Positions 20,737 to 32,692 of a stretch of DNA of 64,000 nt are shown here, piece after piece. Below the pieces are notes generated by a model. It searched no databases. It was not told the DNA's origin and saw only the letters and a program-made list of their open reading frames with translations. Source of the stretch: Bradysia coprophila (Eukaryota > Arthropoda > Insecta > Diptera > Sciaridae); the NCBI RefSeq assembly GCF_014529535.1, contig NC_050738.1, forward strand, positions 12,974,062 to 13,038,061, read 5' to 3'. Position 1 is the stretch's first letter. Each line of letters opens with the position of its first letter. The position numbers and the translations under genes were made by a program.

Positions 20737-21126
20737 TTAATAGCCTCCATATCCAGCTCCAGAGCCATAGCTAGCACCATATCCATAAGGAGTGTAACTT
20801 TGTCCATAACCCTGAGGGCTGTAATATCTGCTGGGTGCACCATATCCGTATGAACTTCCGTATCCAGCTGGACCACCATAGCCATATTGACCGCCGTAAC
20901 CATATTGGCCACCATAACCATATTGACCACTATAACCAGCAGCACTTCCGTAACCTGTTTGACCACCATAATAGGCTGGACCACCATAACCAGACTGCGC
21001 ACCGTAACCATACGAAGAAGCACCATAGCCCTCACACGCAACTTTACCACCAATCGCCGATTCAGCGACTGCCAACTTCTGGAATGCACCAGACTTTACA
21101 ATGTTTGCGACTTGACGAGCAGCCAT
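20737..21126 (-). CDS. Small Gly/Tyr-rich protein, paralogue D (129 aa)
   Basis: The head MAARQVANIVKSGAFQ to [11 protein letters not shown] matches the family. The tail is mainly [21 protein letters not shown] and YGAPSRYYSPQGYGQS units ending GAGYGGY. The closest paralogue is E (tandem duplicate). Single exon, no classical signal peptide. The conserved promoter lies at 21227-21303 and points away from a 21-codon ORF ~690 bp further right. Confidence 0.85.
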   Translation of the reverse strand: MAARQVANIVKSGAFQKLAVAESAIGGKVACEGYGASSYGYGAQSGYGGPAYYGGQTGYGSAAGYSGQYGYGGQYGYGGQYGYGGPAGYGSSYGYGAPSRYYSPQGYGQSYTPYGYGASYGSGAGYGGY

Positions 21127-21226
21127 TTTTCCGATGAAGTGTTCAGATTTTGGATTTTACTTTGAAATTATATTTACTTCAAGGCGGTTAAACACGGAAT
21201 GACGAAACGTTCTTACAAACATCACG

Positions 21227-21303
21227 TATTTATAGGCGGAGACGCAGTGTACTTGGGTGGTTTTCATTTAAAAAGACTCCTCTGATTTGTTCTATTTTGT
21301 AGA
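21227..21303 (-). promoter_or_regulatory. Promoter module of Gly/Tyr-rich gene D
   Basis: TATAAATA at 21234-21227 and the distal box (ATCAGAGGAGTCTTTTTAAA) just upstream on the minus strand, as in the other paralogues. Confidence 0.65.
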
Positions 21304-21515
21304 GTGGATTATACTAGCGACCAGTGTACGTACATGAATTATACTGCGGAAATTATGAAGTTTAACTTACTAAGTTTTGTTGGTAAATATATTAAATATC
21401 GATTTATTCGTTAACCCAGATCGATATCGATCGATTAAGATACACCAGGACTTAGCAAAACTTGTAGTCTACATTTGTGTGCCTCGTAATTCATTTTTGA
21501 TGAAATTATTCTATC

Positions 21516-21700
21516 AGAATTCTTTTTCAAAAATGTACGACCGCAATAACGACGACGAATGTTTTGGTTGTACTAGTTTCACTAGCTCTGAGGTACGTGA
21601 GCAATTTAACGAATTTTTCTCAGGGCTGGTCAAACTGCTACAACCAAAACTAATCGTGGTCGTAATTGCGGTCTTACCTTTTTGAAAAAGGGTTCTGATG
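21516..21700. repeat. Imperfect fold-back element inside unit 1
   Basis: CAGAATTCTTTTTCAAAAAT and GACCGCAATAACGAC on the left pair imperfectly with GTCGTAATTGCGGTC and TTTTTGAAAAAGGGTTCTGA on the right; inner arms around GTTTTGGTTG / CAACCAAAAC also pair. No counterpart in unit 2. Confidence 0.55.
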
Positions 21701-21933
21701 GAAAGGTCTTGAATATGAACTATCCAAAAAATCAATCTATTTTCGTCTTGAGAATACAAAACGTTTCGAATCAAACAAAGCATTGTAAACCTATTGTAGG
21801 CAAAGAGAAACTCTTCAAGAACCTCATACAAATTTTATGGGTAAATTAATTCACGGCAGAGTAAAATTAACTTTCCTCTGTCGTGATTAATTACGAATGA
21901 GGAAAACAAAACGGATAATATGATGATGATGGC

Positions 21934-21940
21934 TATAAAA
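21934..21940 (+). promoter_or_regulatory. TATA box of small ORF 1
   Basis: GGCTATAAAAGAGCC lies 47-53 bp upstream of the ATG at 21987 and is nearly conserved at 24632 in unit 2 (GGCTATAAGAGAGCC). Confidence 0.5.
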
Positions 21941-21986
21941 GAGCCGAAAGCAGTACCATCGACCGCATAAAAGTTGTAATACGAAA

Positions 21987-22052
21987 ATGTTTTCAATTCT
22001 TAGTTGGATGGTCGTCGACAAAACAACCGAAGTTCAAGAACTCGTAAAATAA
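21987..22052 (+). CDS. Small ORF 1, 21 codons, duplicated at 24681
   Basis: The peptide starts MFSILSWMVVD and ends EVQELVK. The second copy differs by only two residues (KTT to TTS), and the ~50 bp upstream with TATA box, GCAGTACCATCGACC and GCATAAAAG are kept. It could be a secreted or signalling micropeptide, or the first exon of a longer transcript; the frame closes before the next candidate donor. The conservation could simply reflect recent duplication, so coding status is not proven. Confidence 0.35.
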   Translation: MFSILSWMVVDKTTEVQELVK

Positions 22053-22829
22053 TTTCAGTAAGAAAATCGTTTTTTGTCATTTTCTCCCCTCTGCTGAATC
22101 TTCGGAAGCCTTTGTTGGTGAAAAACGATGTGTTTAAACTCTAGAAGAAAAGTTGGAAATTGCATTTTCTCGGGTGAACAACAAATGTAATTTTCAACTT
22201 TTCTTCCCTCGTTGAACAAATAACTATTGCAGCTACGGCAGTGTAACACATATTTAACTGAAATTACTGAAACGTAAAATATCATCTTATCTAACAAAGG
22301 TCCGTCTAAAGTAAATCTTAAGAGTCAATTTGCTATAAAGAAATTATTCTAATTAGTTTTTAGATTTATAACAAATCAAATATGTTTGAAACGGCATTAG
22401 CATCGTCATTTTCAAACGTTTTCAAAATTGATGCACAGTTTCCTCTCTGAATTTCTATTGAATATTGTTGTATCAAGGTCGAGCGCTTTTCTCCAGTTTT
22501 TTGTTGCCAAAACTTCGAACAAGTTGTATGAAACAGGAAAACAAGCCATCGGCTATTTTTTCTTTTAAAGGCCAACACATGCGTCCTCAACACCATAATT
22601 TCAGATAAATGCATCACGTATTGTTGGTGATATGCAACAAAAACTATGTTGGTCACCCTAGTGCAGACCATTTTTTCATGATTTCTGGTGTGAAAACATA
22701 ATTACTTCGAGGATTTTTTTTTGTTGCAAATAACTCAGGAGGGTCCCCTGATTCAATTACTGTATACCTTCCAAAAATCGCCGATGGCTTGTTTTTAAGT
22801 TCCTCGAAGTTTTTGCAAATTGACTCTTA
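22053..22829. other. Spacer between duplication units
   Basis: No gene supported. A minus-strand open frame at 22366-22671 resembles nothing known. A short inverted repeat (GAAGAAAAGTTGGAAATT against AATTTTCAACTTTTCTTC) lies at 22140-22205. Confidence 0.4.
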
Positions 22830-23602
22830 AATTATTCTCGCAAACAGGATTTTGAACTTCTGCTTCTTAACTATACTATTAGAAAGACGAATCAAATGGC
22901 TATAACTCAATTCCACTATCGACACCTTGTCTCAAAATGTTAGATGTGGTATTCGACGTTTTCGCCGTATCGCTCTTAAAAGATGAATTAGCATATCGGC
23001 GGCCATACTTGCTCTCTGTGTACTTTCATTCACGTTAAGTGAATTTGATAGAATGTTGGGTTCGGTAGTAGACAGTAGTAGAGACAATAATTCAATAAGT
23101 TCATTAAAATTTGAGAAATTCTAGAAACTGCAGAAAGAGTGCAGAAGGAGGCATCGATGCTTAACTAAAATTGTAGCTTAAATTTCTTGCTCTTGGACAG
23201 TGTTTTCGGAATTTTTCAGCAGGCAAGGTAACAAAAACGGAACGTATGTAGGAAACACAATAGAAGAGAAAATTTCAAAAATAAGTAGAACTGATGACTA
23301 ATAACAGTGCCAGTGTCGTCATGCGGTTTAAAAAAAACTCGTCATCACTAGAACACGCGAAAGTGGTTAGGTTAGAAATCCTATTTCAGTAGTTAGCTGA
23401 GGAAGTTACATAGTCCTACTCATGCTTAATGTAACCAAGATCATTGTAGCTAAATAATAACAGTAGAGCCAAATCATTTTCGATAAACCCTTCTAAAATT
23501 GTTCCAAAAAACTACAAATACTACAACTACAATCATAAGTAGACCGACATGAAGGATTCAAACGAAATTGTTTATTTATTCAGAAGAAAAGTTTCACAAA
23601 AT

Positions 23603-24016
23603 TTAATAGCCTCCATATCCAGAACCAGAGCCATAGCTAGCACCATATCCAGATCCAGAGCCATAGCTAGCACCATATCCATAAGGAGTGTAACTTTGTC
23701 CATAACCCTGGGGGCTGTAATATTTGCTGGGTGCACCATATCCGTATGAACCGCCGTATCCAGCTTGACCGCCATATTGACCGCCGTAACCATATTGGCC
23801 ACCATAACCATATTGACCACTATAACTAGCTGGACTTCCGTAACCAGTTTGACCACCATAATAGGCTGGACCACCATAACCAGACTGCGCACCGTAACCA
23901 TACGAAGAAGCACCATAGCCCTCACACGCAACTTTACCACCAATCACCGATTCAGCAACTGCCAACTTCTGGAGCGCACCAGACTTTACAACGTTTGCGA
24001 CTTGACGAGCAGCCAT
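23603..24016 (-). CDS. Small Gly/Tyr-rich protein, paralogue E (137 aa)
   Basis: The head MAARQVANVVKSGALQ to [11 protein letters not shown] is the family signature. The tail is almost that of D, but with an extra copy of the terminal GYGASYGSGS unit (two instead of one), a direct sign of in-frame repeat expansion. Single exon; promoter conserved at 24118-24195. Located ~2.5 kb from D in the same orientation. Confidence 0.85.
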   Translation of the reverse strand: MAARQVANVVKSGALQKLAVAESVIGGKVACEGYGASSYGYGAQSGYGGPAYYGGQTGYGSPASYSGQYGYGGQYGYGGQYGGQAGYGGSYGYGAPSKYYSPQGYGQSYTPYGYGASYGSGSGYGASYGSGSGYGGY

Positions 24017-24117
24017 TTTTCCGATTAAGTCTTCAGATTTTGGATTTTTATTTTGAAAGTATATTTACTTCAAGGCGGTTGAGCACGGAATGACGAAATG
24101 TTCTCACAAACATCACG

Positions 24118-24195
24118 TATTTATAGGCGGAGACGCAGTGTACTTGGGTGGTTTTCATTTAAAAAGACTCCTCTGATTTGTTCTATTTTGTAGAG
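24118..24195 (-). promoter_or_regulatory. Promoter module of Gly/Tyr-rich gene E
   Basis: TATAAATA at 24125-24118 with the distal box (ATCAGAGGAGTCTTTTTAAA) upstream, nearly identical to gene D. Confidence 0.65.
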
Positions 24196-24680
24196 TGGAT
24201 TAAACTAACGACCAGTGTACACACGTACATGAAATTAAGAAGCTAAACTTACGAAGTTTAGTTGATTAATTTTCGATTGAAGGTTCTTGGATCGTGAAAA
24301 CGTCCCTAAGATCGAGAGAACATTTTCCCGTTGAAAAGTTTTTCCTTTGCTATATTACCGTACTACGTAAAAACAGTAGGATAAAAATTAAGAAATTTTA
24401 TGTTCAGTGTACTGAACATGAACAGAATGTTTAATACATCAGTCTTTTAACAACAGTAGTATCCAAAAAATCCACATATCGTCGTCTTGAGCATACAAAA
24501 CGAATCAAACAAAGCATTGTAAACCAATTGTTAGGCAAAGAGAAATTCTTCAAGAACCTCATACAAATTTTATGGGTAAATTAATTACGAATGAGGAAAA
24601 CAAAACGGATAAGATGATGATGATGGCTATAAGAGAGCCGAAAGCAGTACCATCGACCGCATAAAAGTTGTAATACGAAA

Positions 24681-24746
24681 ATGTTTTCAATTCTTAGTTG
24701 GATGGTCGTCGACACAACATCCGAAGTTCAAGAACTCGTAAAATAA
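24681..24746 (+). CDS. Small ORF 2, 21 codons, copy of the ORF at 21987
   Basis: MFSILSWMVVD head and EVQELVK tail as in the first copy. The TATA box here reads TATAAGAG rather than TATAAAAG, so this copy may be weaker. Coding status unproven. Confidence 0.35.
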   Translation: MFSILSWMVVDTTSEVQELVK

Positions 24747-24776
24747 TTTCAGTAAGAAAATCGTTTTTTGTCTTTT

Positions 24777-27700
24777 CAAGAAGTTAATCGCGGTAATGGT
24801 ATATTCTCTGATGAATACATTTAAAAAAATCGTTTTTAAGTGTGTTACGAGTTTAATCAGAATTGTGATTTGATTTCATTTGCAAGTGTGACGTGTATAA
24901 ATACCATCGGAATTAATATGGACTTCGATAAATTGTGAAAATAATGTTAAAAGAATTTGATGTGAAATGATATAATCACACAGTGTTTGATGTGCACTTA
25001 AGATCGTTAATCCATATATGGGATGTGTTTTAAGACAATGAACAGATATGTATGTACATATTAAACGGTTGAAGATAACAAAATACAAAAAGAAAAAAAA
25101 GTTTTCTTCATAATTTTATTCTATCAACTTTTTCTTCTTCGTTGAGATCTATTATAATTCGTTGTTGTTGTTATTTCGTGTGGTTTTATTTGCTCTCAAT
25201 AGGAAGCCACACATATTAACATGCCATGACTGTGAATATCAATTACGGAAAAGACCATCCAAGACTCAGATTCACCAAACCAGTCATTTGTAAACGTGTG
25301 TGAAAAACTCTAAACTTTCGACTACAAACTATTATTATTAACCATAGACATAGACCGAAGAATTATGTAAACATTTTCAATTGTAGAATTGAACTCGAAA
25401 TTCTTCCCATTTTTCTTTTTCATTTATTTTTTTCTCTTCTTTTCTTTTTATTTATAATTATTATGTATCGTCTTAATGAATGAATGTTAAGTAATTTAAA
25501 TGATTCTTTTGTTTTAATTAATTTTTGAGAACCATACAAATCTACATTATAACGGATTCGAATTCACTCGAATTTCATTATAGAGCGAGCGCGCACACTG
25601 TTAGTTTGGCTATTCAATATTGACATAGCGCTGCCATTGAACCTGTAACAAAACATATGATGTTACGTACACATAATATGGATGCTTGGATACGTATATA
25701 TATACATATTTAACACGAGAATAAAATTCAAGCATATTGTCTGTTAAAGGCAACAAATAAAATTCATAAGAATACCATAAGTAATAACAATTGAAATATA
25801 CCAACAACCAAACGCGCTGTTAGATTGTTATTTTCAATTCCAAATAAACCGTTTGCAATATGTAGGTACATACACACCATATTGATGGTGTGTTTTAGAA
25901 GAGTTTCTACTTCTTGTAACCAGCTCTCTAGCATCTGGATAATCAATGCGCTTAATATAATTGTATTAAAACAATTATGTTTCCATTTCAACACACCATT
26001 TCACTTTGAAATATTGTTCTATTTTCTGATATTATTAAAGACAATTTGAATATGATTTTTTTTGATGTAATTTTTGTGAGTCCGAGATTCGAATTGAGAA
26101 AATTACCATCATTTCATTCTTATTTTGTTGGAATTGTATATTTCTTTTAGGGTCAAGTGCTTGCTTTTAAACTTAATTATTGTGTGTATGACTTTCTTTT
26201 TCGCAGACTGGTTTTTTTATTGCACATGTTGTTGATGTTGAGCTCATAAATTATTCTAAAAACTATAAAATTAGATTGCTTATGACGCTATATTGAAGAT
26301 TATCTTTTAACAGAAAAATTATTAATCTGAAAATGGATTTTATATTTATTGCATCTCAACAAAGAATTGATGAGAGCGGCGTGCAACATTGTACCATCAA
26401 TAGGTATAAATTGGATCATTGAGATATGGGTTTTGTTTTCAAAGATGGGAGGTGTTCGGAAGAGATGCACTTAACTATAATGGTTACTGGTGTAACGTAT
26501 TTTGTTTGATAAAGTTTACTCTATTTTCCATGCTTCGTTTATTGAAACTGGGGTACGAAAGTTATAATTTAATCGAATCTTAGGATTGAATAGATAGATT
26601 GCGATTTTGACTTATAGGTCGTCGACGTAAACTTTGGAAGTTATGCGTGGTCGCTCCTTTCCAATAGATAGAAGATTATGGGAGATTAAAATTTAGTTTT
26701 AAGAAGAGATCGACTTCAACAACATCGACAACAAGATATCCAAACTTGCTATCACATACGCCAATTCATCTGTTATCGATAACGACGACAGAAATAGTGA
26801 CAGACTATTTATAATATGGTACTTTATATAGCAAAATGGATGTTAAAACCATTGAAGTACAAGATTTAAAATCAACAGATTAAAAACACTTTTATCAATG
26901 GAAGTAATAGACCAGATAATAAGACTGGTCAAATGCTTGCCGTATATAACACGTTAAGTAGTCGTAAAATATATGCTCCGTTTCACCCTAAAACGATTTT
27001 TGTGTCTTCACAAAATCAATTTGATCGATCCTTTTCTATGTTTTGTGTGGAGGAAGAATAATTTTCTGGTTTCACTTACTATTATGCTATTACGATTTGT
27101 ACAATTCGCAAACTCTCTAATATTTGAATGGATGTTCGGTGCATTTGCATATAATACGCTGAGAGCTTATATACATTGAACGATTCATGCATCGCATAAT
27201 TGAATGATCTTTCAATGGTTTAGCATTAACTTTAATCATTTTTCTATGCAGTAAAAACATTTGAATAAGCAAACGGAACGCATTATGTTGCTGATTGAGA
27301 GGAGATATTAGCAGTCTACGATGGAATGAAAAATTTGCACCTCAACTCTAGAAAGAATAGTGTATTTGAAACAAAAATAATTTAACATTTGAACTTTTTT
27401 GGCAATTAAGAAAATTATTGAAAAATGGACACAGTCACGGGATCACGGAAATATTTTCAAAATATAGCAGACAACAGTTACTACAGGAATTCGATGAATC
27501 GATCGTTTGTAAGTGCAAAATTTTAACTTTAGAATTTTTTTTTTATTCAGACCGTTCCATAACGAGTTATCACACTACATGTATGTTTCAGTACTTAATC
27601 GTATTCTGTACTGGCAATATGTAAAATCCTTCACTGCCTACCCAATACGAAAGTTGAACATTACATATCAATTTGCCCCCCTGCAAAAATGATCCATTAC

Positions 27701-28128
27701 ATGTGGAGTATTTTCCGTTCATTTTCGTGGTAGGTAGTAAATCAGAATACATTGGATGCTATGCTAATTGATTGATTGATTCAGAAACAATTTTGTGATA
27801 AAAGCAAACTCCCAAGTGTGTTTTTGAGCAAAAATCTTCGGTAGCTGTACTTTCGACAAGTGTACAGTTTATATATCCGAGCCGAAGACGAGCAGCATCC
27901 AAGGTAGCCTACTATTACATAACTCGGGGTAGAATATTCACGTCATAAATAAAATTCATTAAAAATGGAGTTTTAAAAGTTTTATTCTTAGAGACTATTA
28001 AACGCATGACACCGGAAGTATAGTATAGTCCTGCAGTTGTCTTCTAACTCTCAACCATTTTTTTTTAGCATAAAGTCTTCTCATTTATTTATTCCTACAA
28101 AGTTACATTGACAAATCCAATAGTTACA
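24777..28128. other. Gene-poor AT-rich stretch
   Basis: No coding region recognised over ~3.3 kb. At 26750-26960 there is a segment (ATCTGTTATCGATAACGACG ... GTACTTTATATAGCAAAATG) whose reverse complement recurs at 40910-41110. At 27640-27720 a segment (CGAAAGTTGA..CAATTTGCCCCCCTGC) recurs at 54785 and, inverted, at 56335. Confidence 0.5.
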
Positions 28129-28129
28129 G

Positions 28130-31037
28130 ACGAACTACTCATCTTATCAAAACACATTGGGTCGAAACTCGTTGGGACCTTTCACACAAACTTCCTGCTC
28201 GGTTCCATATCAAAATGACGCCAGTCTCCACAGTCAATATGGCTACAATTCGTGGGGAATGTGGAAAGACTCCAGGAATTTGACTCCATCATCGACGTAT
28301 TCGTCGAAAAGTAACAGGCGAAGTGTGCGCTCCTTTACAATACTTTTAATGACTGCTGTTTTCATTGTGGTGATTGCTATATTTGGATTTGCGGCATTAG
28401 CATTTTATTTCAGTACATACAAAGCCGACACGAATGATTGTGAGTTCTGAATAAATAATTAGCCGGATCGGAAAGATGGTGAAGCAAATTTTTGATTTCT
28501 TGTTTGTTTAGCAATGATGATGTTTGACGGTAAATTTCAAGTTCTGAAAGGCGATACATTTACCACTGGACTGAAATATAATCATACATCAGCTTTTCAA
28601 CAAAAAGCTGAACTGTACCAAGGTCTCATTACAAAGAGCTTGGAAAAAAATGGCATTGAACCGATTAGATGTTCAGTTATTGGATTCGGCACCGGACCCC
28701 TGATCAATGTTATATTCAGGATAATTGTGGATATGCGAAAGATTCCTTTGTATGCTTTTTGTCTTCATGTATTCGATTTGGTTTTTAATGATTTCCGTTG
28801 CAGAACAATCAAAAGTGTGGAGGATCATATCAGAGAGTCCATTGCTAACGAGGCCTCTAATAGGAAATCAATTTTCAATAATATTTCTATCGACATCGAT
28901 TCTATCAATATTCAACGTTTACTCGATCATGAGGCGCTTAAGTCAGCTTCATTTGTCAATCTCGAGGTAAGACTTCTAATATACACATTGAAGCTTTCAA
29001 CCATAATATAACTCTGAATTTCAGACGACAACACCTCAGTCTGAAAATTTTGATAACACTCGGGCCATGGACAAAGTTTTCACTAAACCAACAGCAACAG
29101 TAAAGTCGAGTCCAACCAAAGTTGGTCTAAGCAATATGCCGATTCAGGGTTCTTTCGAAGTAACGAAAACGGATGCTGACATATCACAAAAGAAATCATC
29201 GCCAACGACTTCGAAAACCTCGACTCTACGCCCATTCACCATTTCGAATACGGGAATGAGAATCAAATCGAAAAAGACAACAATCGAAAAAGTGAAGAAT
29301 CCAACCATTGCGTCGACAGGAATATCACACGTGAACAAGGTGACGATAGAAAACAACGGTACCGATACCCGCAAACAAGATAGTAGGTTGCCCAAAACAT
29401 CGACAACAGCCAAACCACCAGTAGAAAAAACCACGACAACATCAGAAGCGCCGACAACTGCTACTGAGAAAACCACAACAAGTACAACAACTACAACGAC
29501 CACGGAATCATCGTTGCACCAAAATAATTTCCAAAGGCGAACCGACATTGGTAATCCACCGAAATTAGATGCAAATCTATTCACAACAGCACCGATTATT
29601 GATGATGATTCGCCTTGGCTACCGATCAATCCGATCAGCCCGCAAAATAACTTTGATACGGTTATAACGAAAGTCGTAAATGTTGAGGCCGCGCAAGATG
29701 ACAACGGAAATGGTCCGATAAATATTTTACCGCGAAATAAAATTCGATTTTCCGAACCGTTCGATGATTCATTCAATCGAGAAATGCTTTTCCACAGTTT
29801 CACAAATCCGGCATTCACTTACTTAACGCCGGGAATCGAAACATTGGGTTCAGCTAATTTAAGACCGTATCCCATTCCGGTAAATAAAATCATTGACGAA
29901 CCAGACAGTACAGAGAGTGTAGGACCATTGCTGGGTCAAATTTTACCTGAAGAGGCACCGGCCGACAATAATAAAAGCAAAGAAAATCAGCCACCTAGTT
30001 CAACTACAGCTAGTCCACGAAGTGCTACAAATGAAACGATCACAACTGAATCAACAATATCGCTTGGGGACGTCTTATCAGATTTGTTGGAAGATAAAGT
30101 CGACAATAACCGAAAGGAGTATCATCCTACAACAACTACAACAACAGCAGCACCTGAAACAACAACTACCATCAACTTTAAAAATATCAAAGAGTATGTG
30201 TTGTTGGCAGCGAAGAACAACGGATCCAACAATGCTAGCCAGGAATCTCAAGAGAGCCAATCGTCAAAAGCAAATGTAACGAAAAAACCAATAAGCACCT
30301 CAACATTACGAAATTTTGCTGAAAATGGAACAATATCGACGAAGCCAACATCTTACGTTGAAGTCGAAACAGTTCAATACACTCCGGTTTCAGAATCATG
30401 GAACCAACCAGCGCTTTTCCCTGTTCAATCGAAATTTGAATATGTGAACGGAACAATGGTATCGTCTATCGACCATCAAACGATTCGGCGAATCTTTAAC
30501 GAAACACTACATGCATGGATCATCGAAAATTCGCAACGGGACAAAATCAATGAAAACGAGGAAATACTTGCGCGTAAGAACAATTCCAACATTCAAAACA
30601 TATCCGCAATATTCGATACATTAGCCTCAGAACTAGGTATTCAGCCGAATATTTCTACCAAATCACCACCATTTGAATTGTCCGGACAATTTAAACTGAA
30701 GGACTCGCTTCATTCAGGTAATACCAAGTTCAGCCAGAAAAAAACCGATGCCAATAAACATCACTTATCAACAACGTCTGCAACCACAACCACAGCTCAA
30801 ACAACAACCCATTATTATCCAATAAAGTCGGACGATACGTATGGTGAGGCTGAAATCGAAGAGATAGATCCAACGCAATACGAGCAGATATTACTCAATA
30901 ACAACCGTGTGACATCGACTACCGTCCCTTCACTCGTCACTCTGATGCCAGTGAAATCGAATTCTGGAATACGGCAACGAACACCAATGATCGAGAAACT
31001 CAAGATGACGATCAAGAATAGTCGGAGAATTTCTTGA
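28130..31037 (+). CDS. Type II membrane protein with SEA-like domain and Thr/Ser-rich tail (5' end missing)
   Basis: Exons: ~28130-28439, 28512-28749, 28804-28966 and 29025-31037, joined in frame across introns of 72, 54 and 58 nt. A basic segment (SNRRSVRSFT) precedes one transmembrane helix (ILLMTAVFIVVIAIFGFAAL), giving an N-in topology. The extracellular part begins with a SEA-like domain: FDGKFQVLKGDTF, then two helices and IIVDMRKIPLTIKSVEDHI. SEA domains are common in mucin-like membrane proteins and some type II serine proteases. The rest (~700 residues) is rich in Thr, Ser, Asn and Pro with runs of TTTTTTTTES type, likely heavily O-glycosylated. No protease or other enzyme domain follows before the stop. 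No initiator ATG suits the first exon, which is preceded by an in-frame stop and a TTACAG acceptor, so an upstream exon exists outside my model. Confidence 0.75.
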
Positions 31038-32692
31038 GGTATCGAAGGTAAATTTATTTCCAGTTAGCATTTACATGACCCAATAAGTGTGTGTATGTAA
31101 CTATCGAGTATCAATTTATCATTTTCGACTGTGACTTTATACCAATTGATTCAATTTGTTTTGTGTGGAAACATTTACGGTTTGCCAACTGTTAATGGTT
31201 CCGTTTCTTCAGTATAAGAAATTTTTGCAATAAGTCAGTCTTCCATCTGGCATGACATTAGTATTTTAAGAACTTTCTTGTAATAGATCGATGCTTTTTT
31301 GTGAAATTTGTGTCTAGTTTTAAGTTAATTTATTTGCCTTGTAATTGCTCTTATCTGTACACAGAAAATATTCGGTTGATTCTTCAATTAATATATGACA
31401 CCGTAATGTCACTGCTACTTGCAGATACATTGTGGATAATGGTGCTAAGACTAACTAGTCTTAGCCGTCACGTACTTGCGCCGAAGAATTGTTTACTTAT
31501 TGTTGGAAAGTAAACGATTTAAGTGAGCCCGAAACTTAGGTGATAAAATAAAATCGCATCTGTTATGGACAACTACAACACATATGATGAGCTCTGGCCA
31601 GTACTGTCTTTATATATGTGTTTGATCTGATGAAGTAAAAGACTCTGTATCAAATACCAGAAATTATATTAAGGAACTGAAGTAGCAGATTTGATATGCT
31701 TGCTGCTGTAAAAGGTTCTCATTTGAAGCAATTTTGTAAGAAAACTACTTGGTCTATGATTGCGAAAAATACTTAAATACTTTTCGAAATGGTACACCCA
31801 GTGGTTGTCATGAAAAATTGCTTCAAACGAGAATTTAACCTTTTACAAACGGTAAGTGTCTCAAATCCGCTATTTCAGTTAAACGCAGATTTCTGTTGCT
31901 GTGACTCATCACTCGTTTAATGGAGTTCATAGCGGCTGTGTATATATGAAACAGTGGAATCACTCGAACACGACGTGTTCTGTTCGTTTTCCCGTGATTT
32001 CATGTAGTGGGTACTTGACAAATAAACTTTTGATGAACAAAAGTGAATTTCAGTTTTTGCGACGAAAAGGCAGAGGATGTACCTTTCAATTTCTATTAAA
32101 TTTTCCCTCTCGTCACTTTTTTCTGCAAAATTAACATAATGACGCCCTTGTCTCTTACCCGTAGCAGCAAAACCTCTAAAAATATTTCATTTTACAACCA
32201 AGTTCTAACAAGAAGACTACAATTGAGACGATCGAAATAAGGTTCGACTGAGGTCATGGAAAATAAATCGAATCTTTTTGAAGAAAGGACTCAACAATTG
32301 ATGATTTTTTCCATGATCTGTTCCAAGCCCCGGGCTTTGAGTAGGAACAATTCAAGTAACTTTCACTTTCTAATGAAAAACGAAGTTTTTACTCATGTCG
32401 TTTCATTTGTGTTTTCTAAAATAGGACAGAAAAACGGTTCACGGTGTCTAAACAAAGTGTTGATAAGAGCAATGACGACATTTTTAACGGTGGAATTGAT
32501 AAATTACGATTTTCTATCTCATTAGAGCAACGATTTAGTTTTAGTTTATTTATGTTCTAGCTAATAAATCATTTTGTACTTACACACTAAGAGTTTCCGT
32601 ATGTCAATTTTTAGACTCAGTTCATAATACGCAAACCAAGCATTGTAACATGATGAAAAATTCTTCAATTTATTTCAATTCGGCAGTCTACA
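31038..32692. other. Convergent intergenic region
   Basis: 3' flank of the SEA gene and of HEATR1. An imperfect ~60-bp inverted repeat lies at 31675-31895 (GGTTCTCATTTGAAGCAATT against AAATTGCTTCAAACGAGAAT). No gene recognised. Confidence 0.45.

Larger units (their letters stand above)
19320..22080. repeat. Tandem duplication unit 1 (contains paralogue D and small ORF 1)
   Basis: Blocks of this segment recur in order in 22830-24776: the stretch from TTATTCTCGCAAACAGGATT, then the Gly/Tyr-rich gene with its promoter, then the stretch around the 21-codon ORF. Differences are insertions, such as the fold-back element at ~21516-21700 present only in unit 1. Confidence 0.7.
22830..24776. repeat. 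Tandem duplication unit 2 (contains paralogue E and small ORF 2)
   Basis: Begins with TTATTCTCGCAAACAGGATT as at ~19339 and ends with the AATTTCAGTAAGAAAATCG block as at 22050. Shorter than unit 1 because of indels and the missing fold-back element. Confidence 0.7.

Noticed and set aside
29144-29818. Minus-strand open frame of ~220 codons opposite the SEA-protein tail
   Set aside because: Its Val-rich runs are the antisense of the Thr codon repeats; the plus-strand gene explains the openness.
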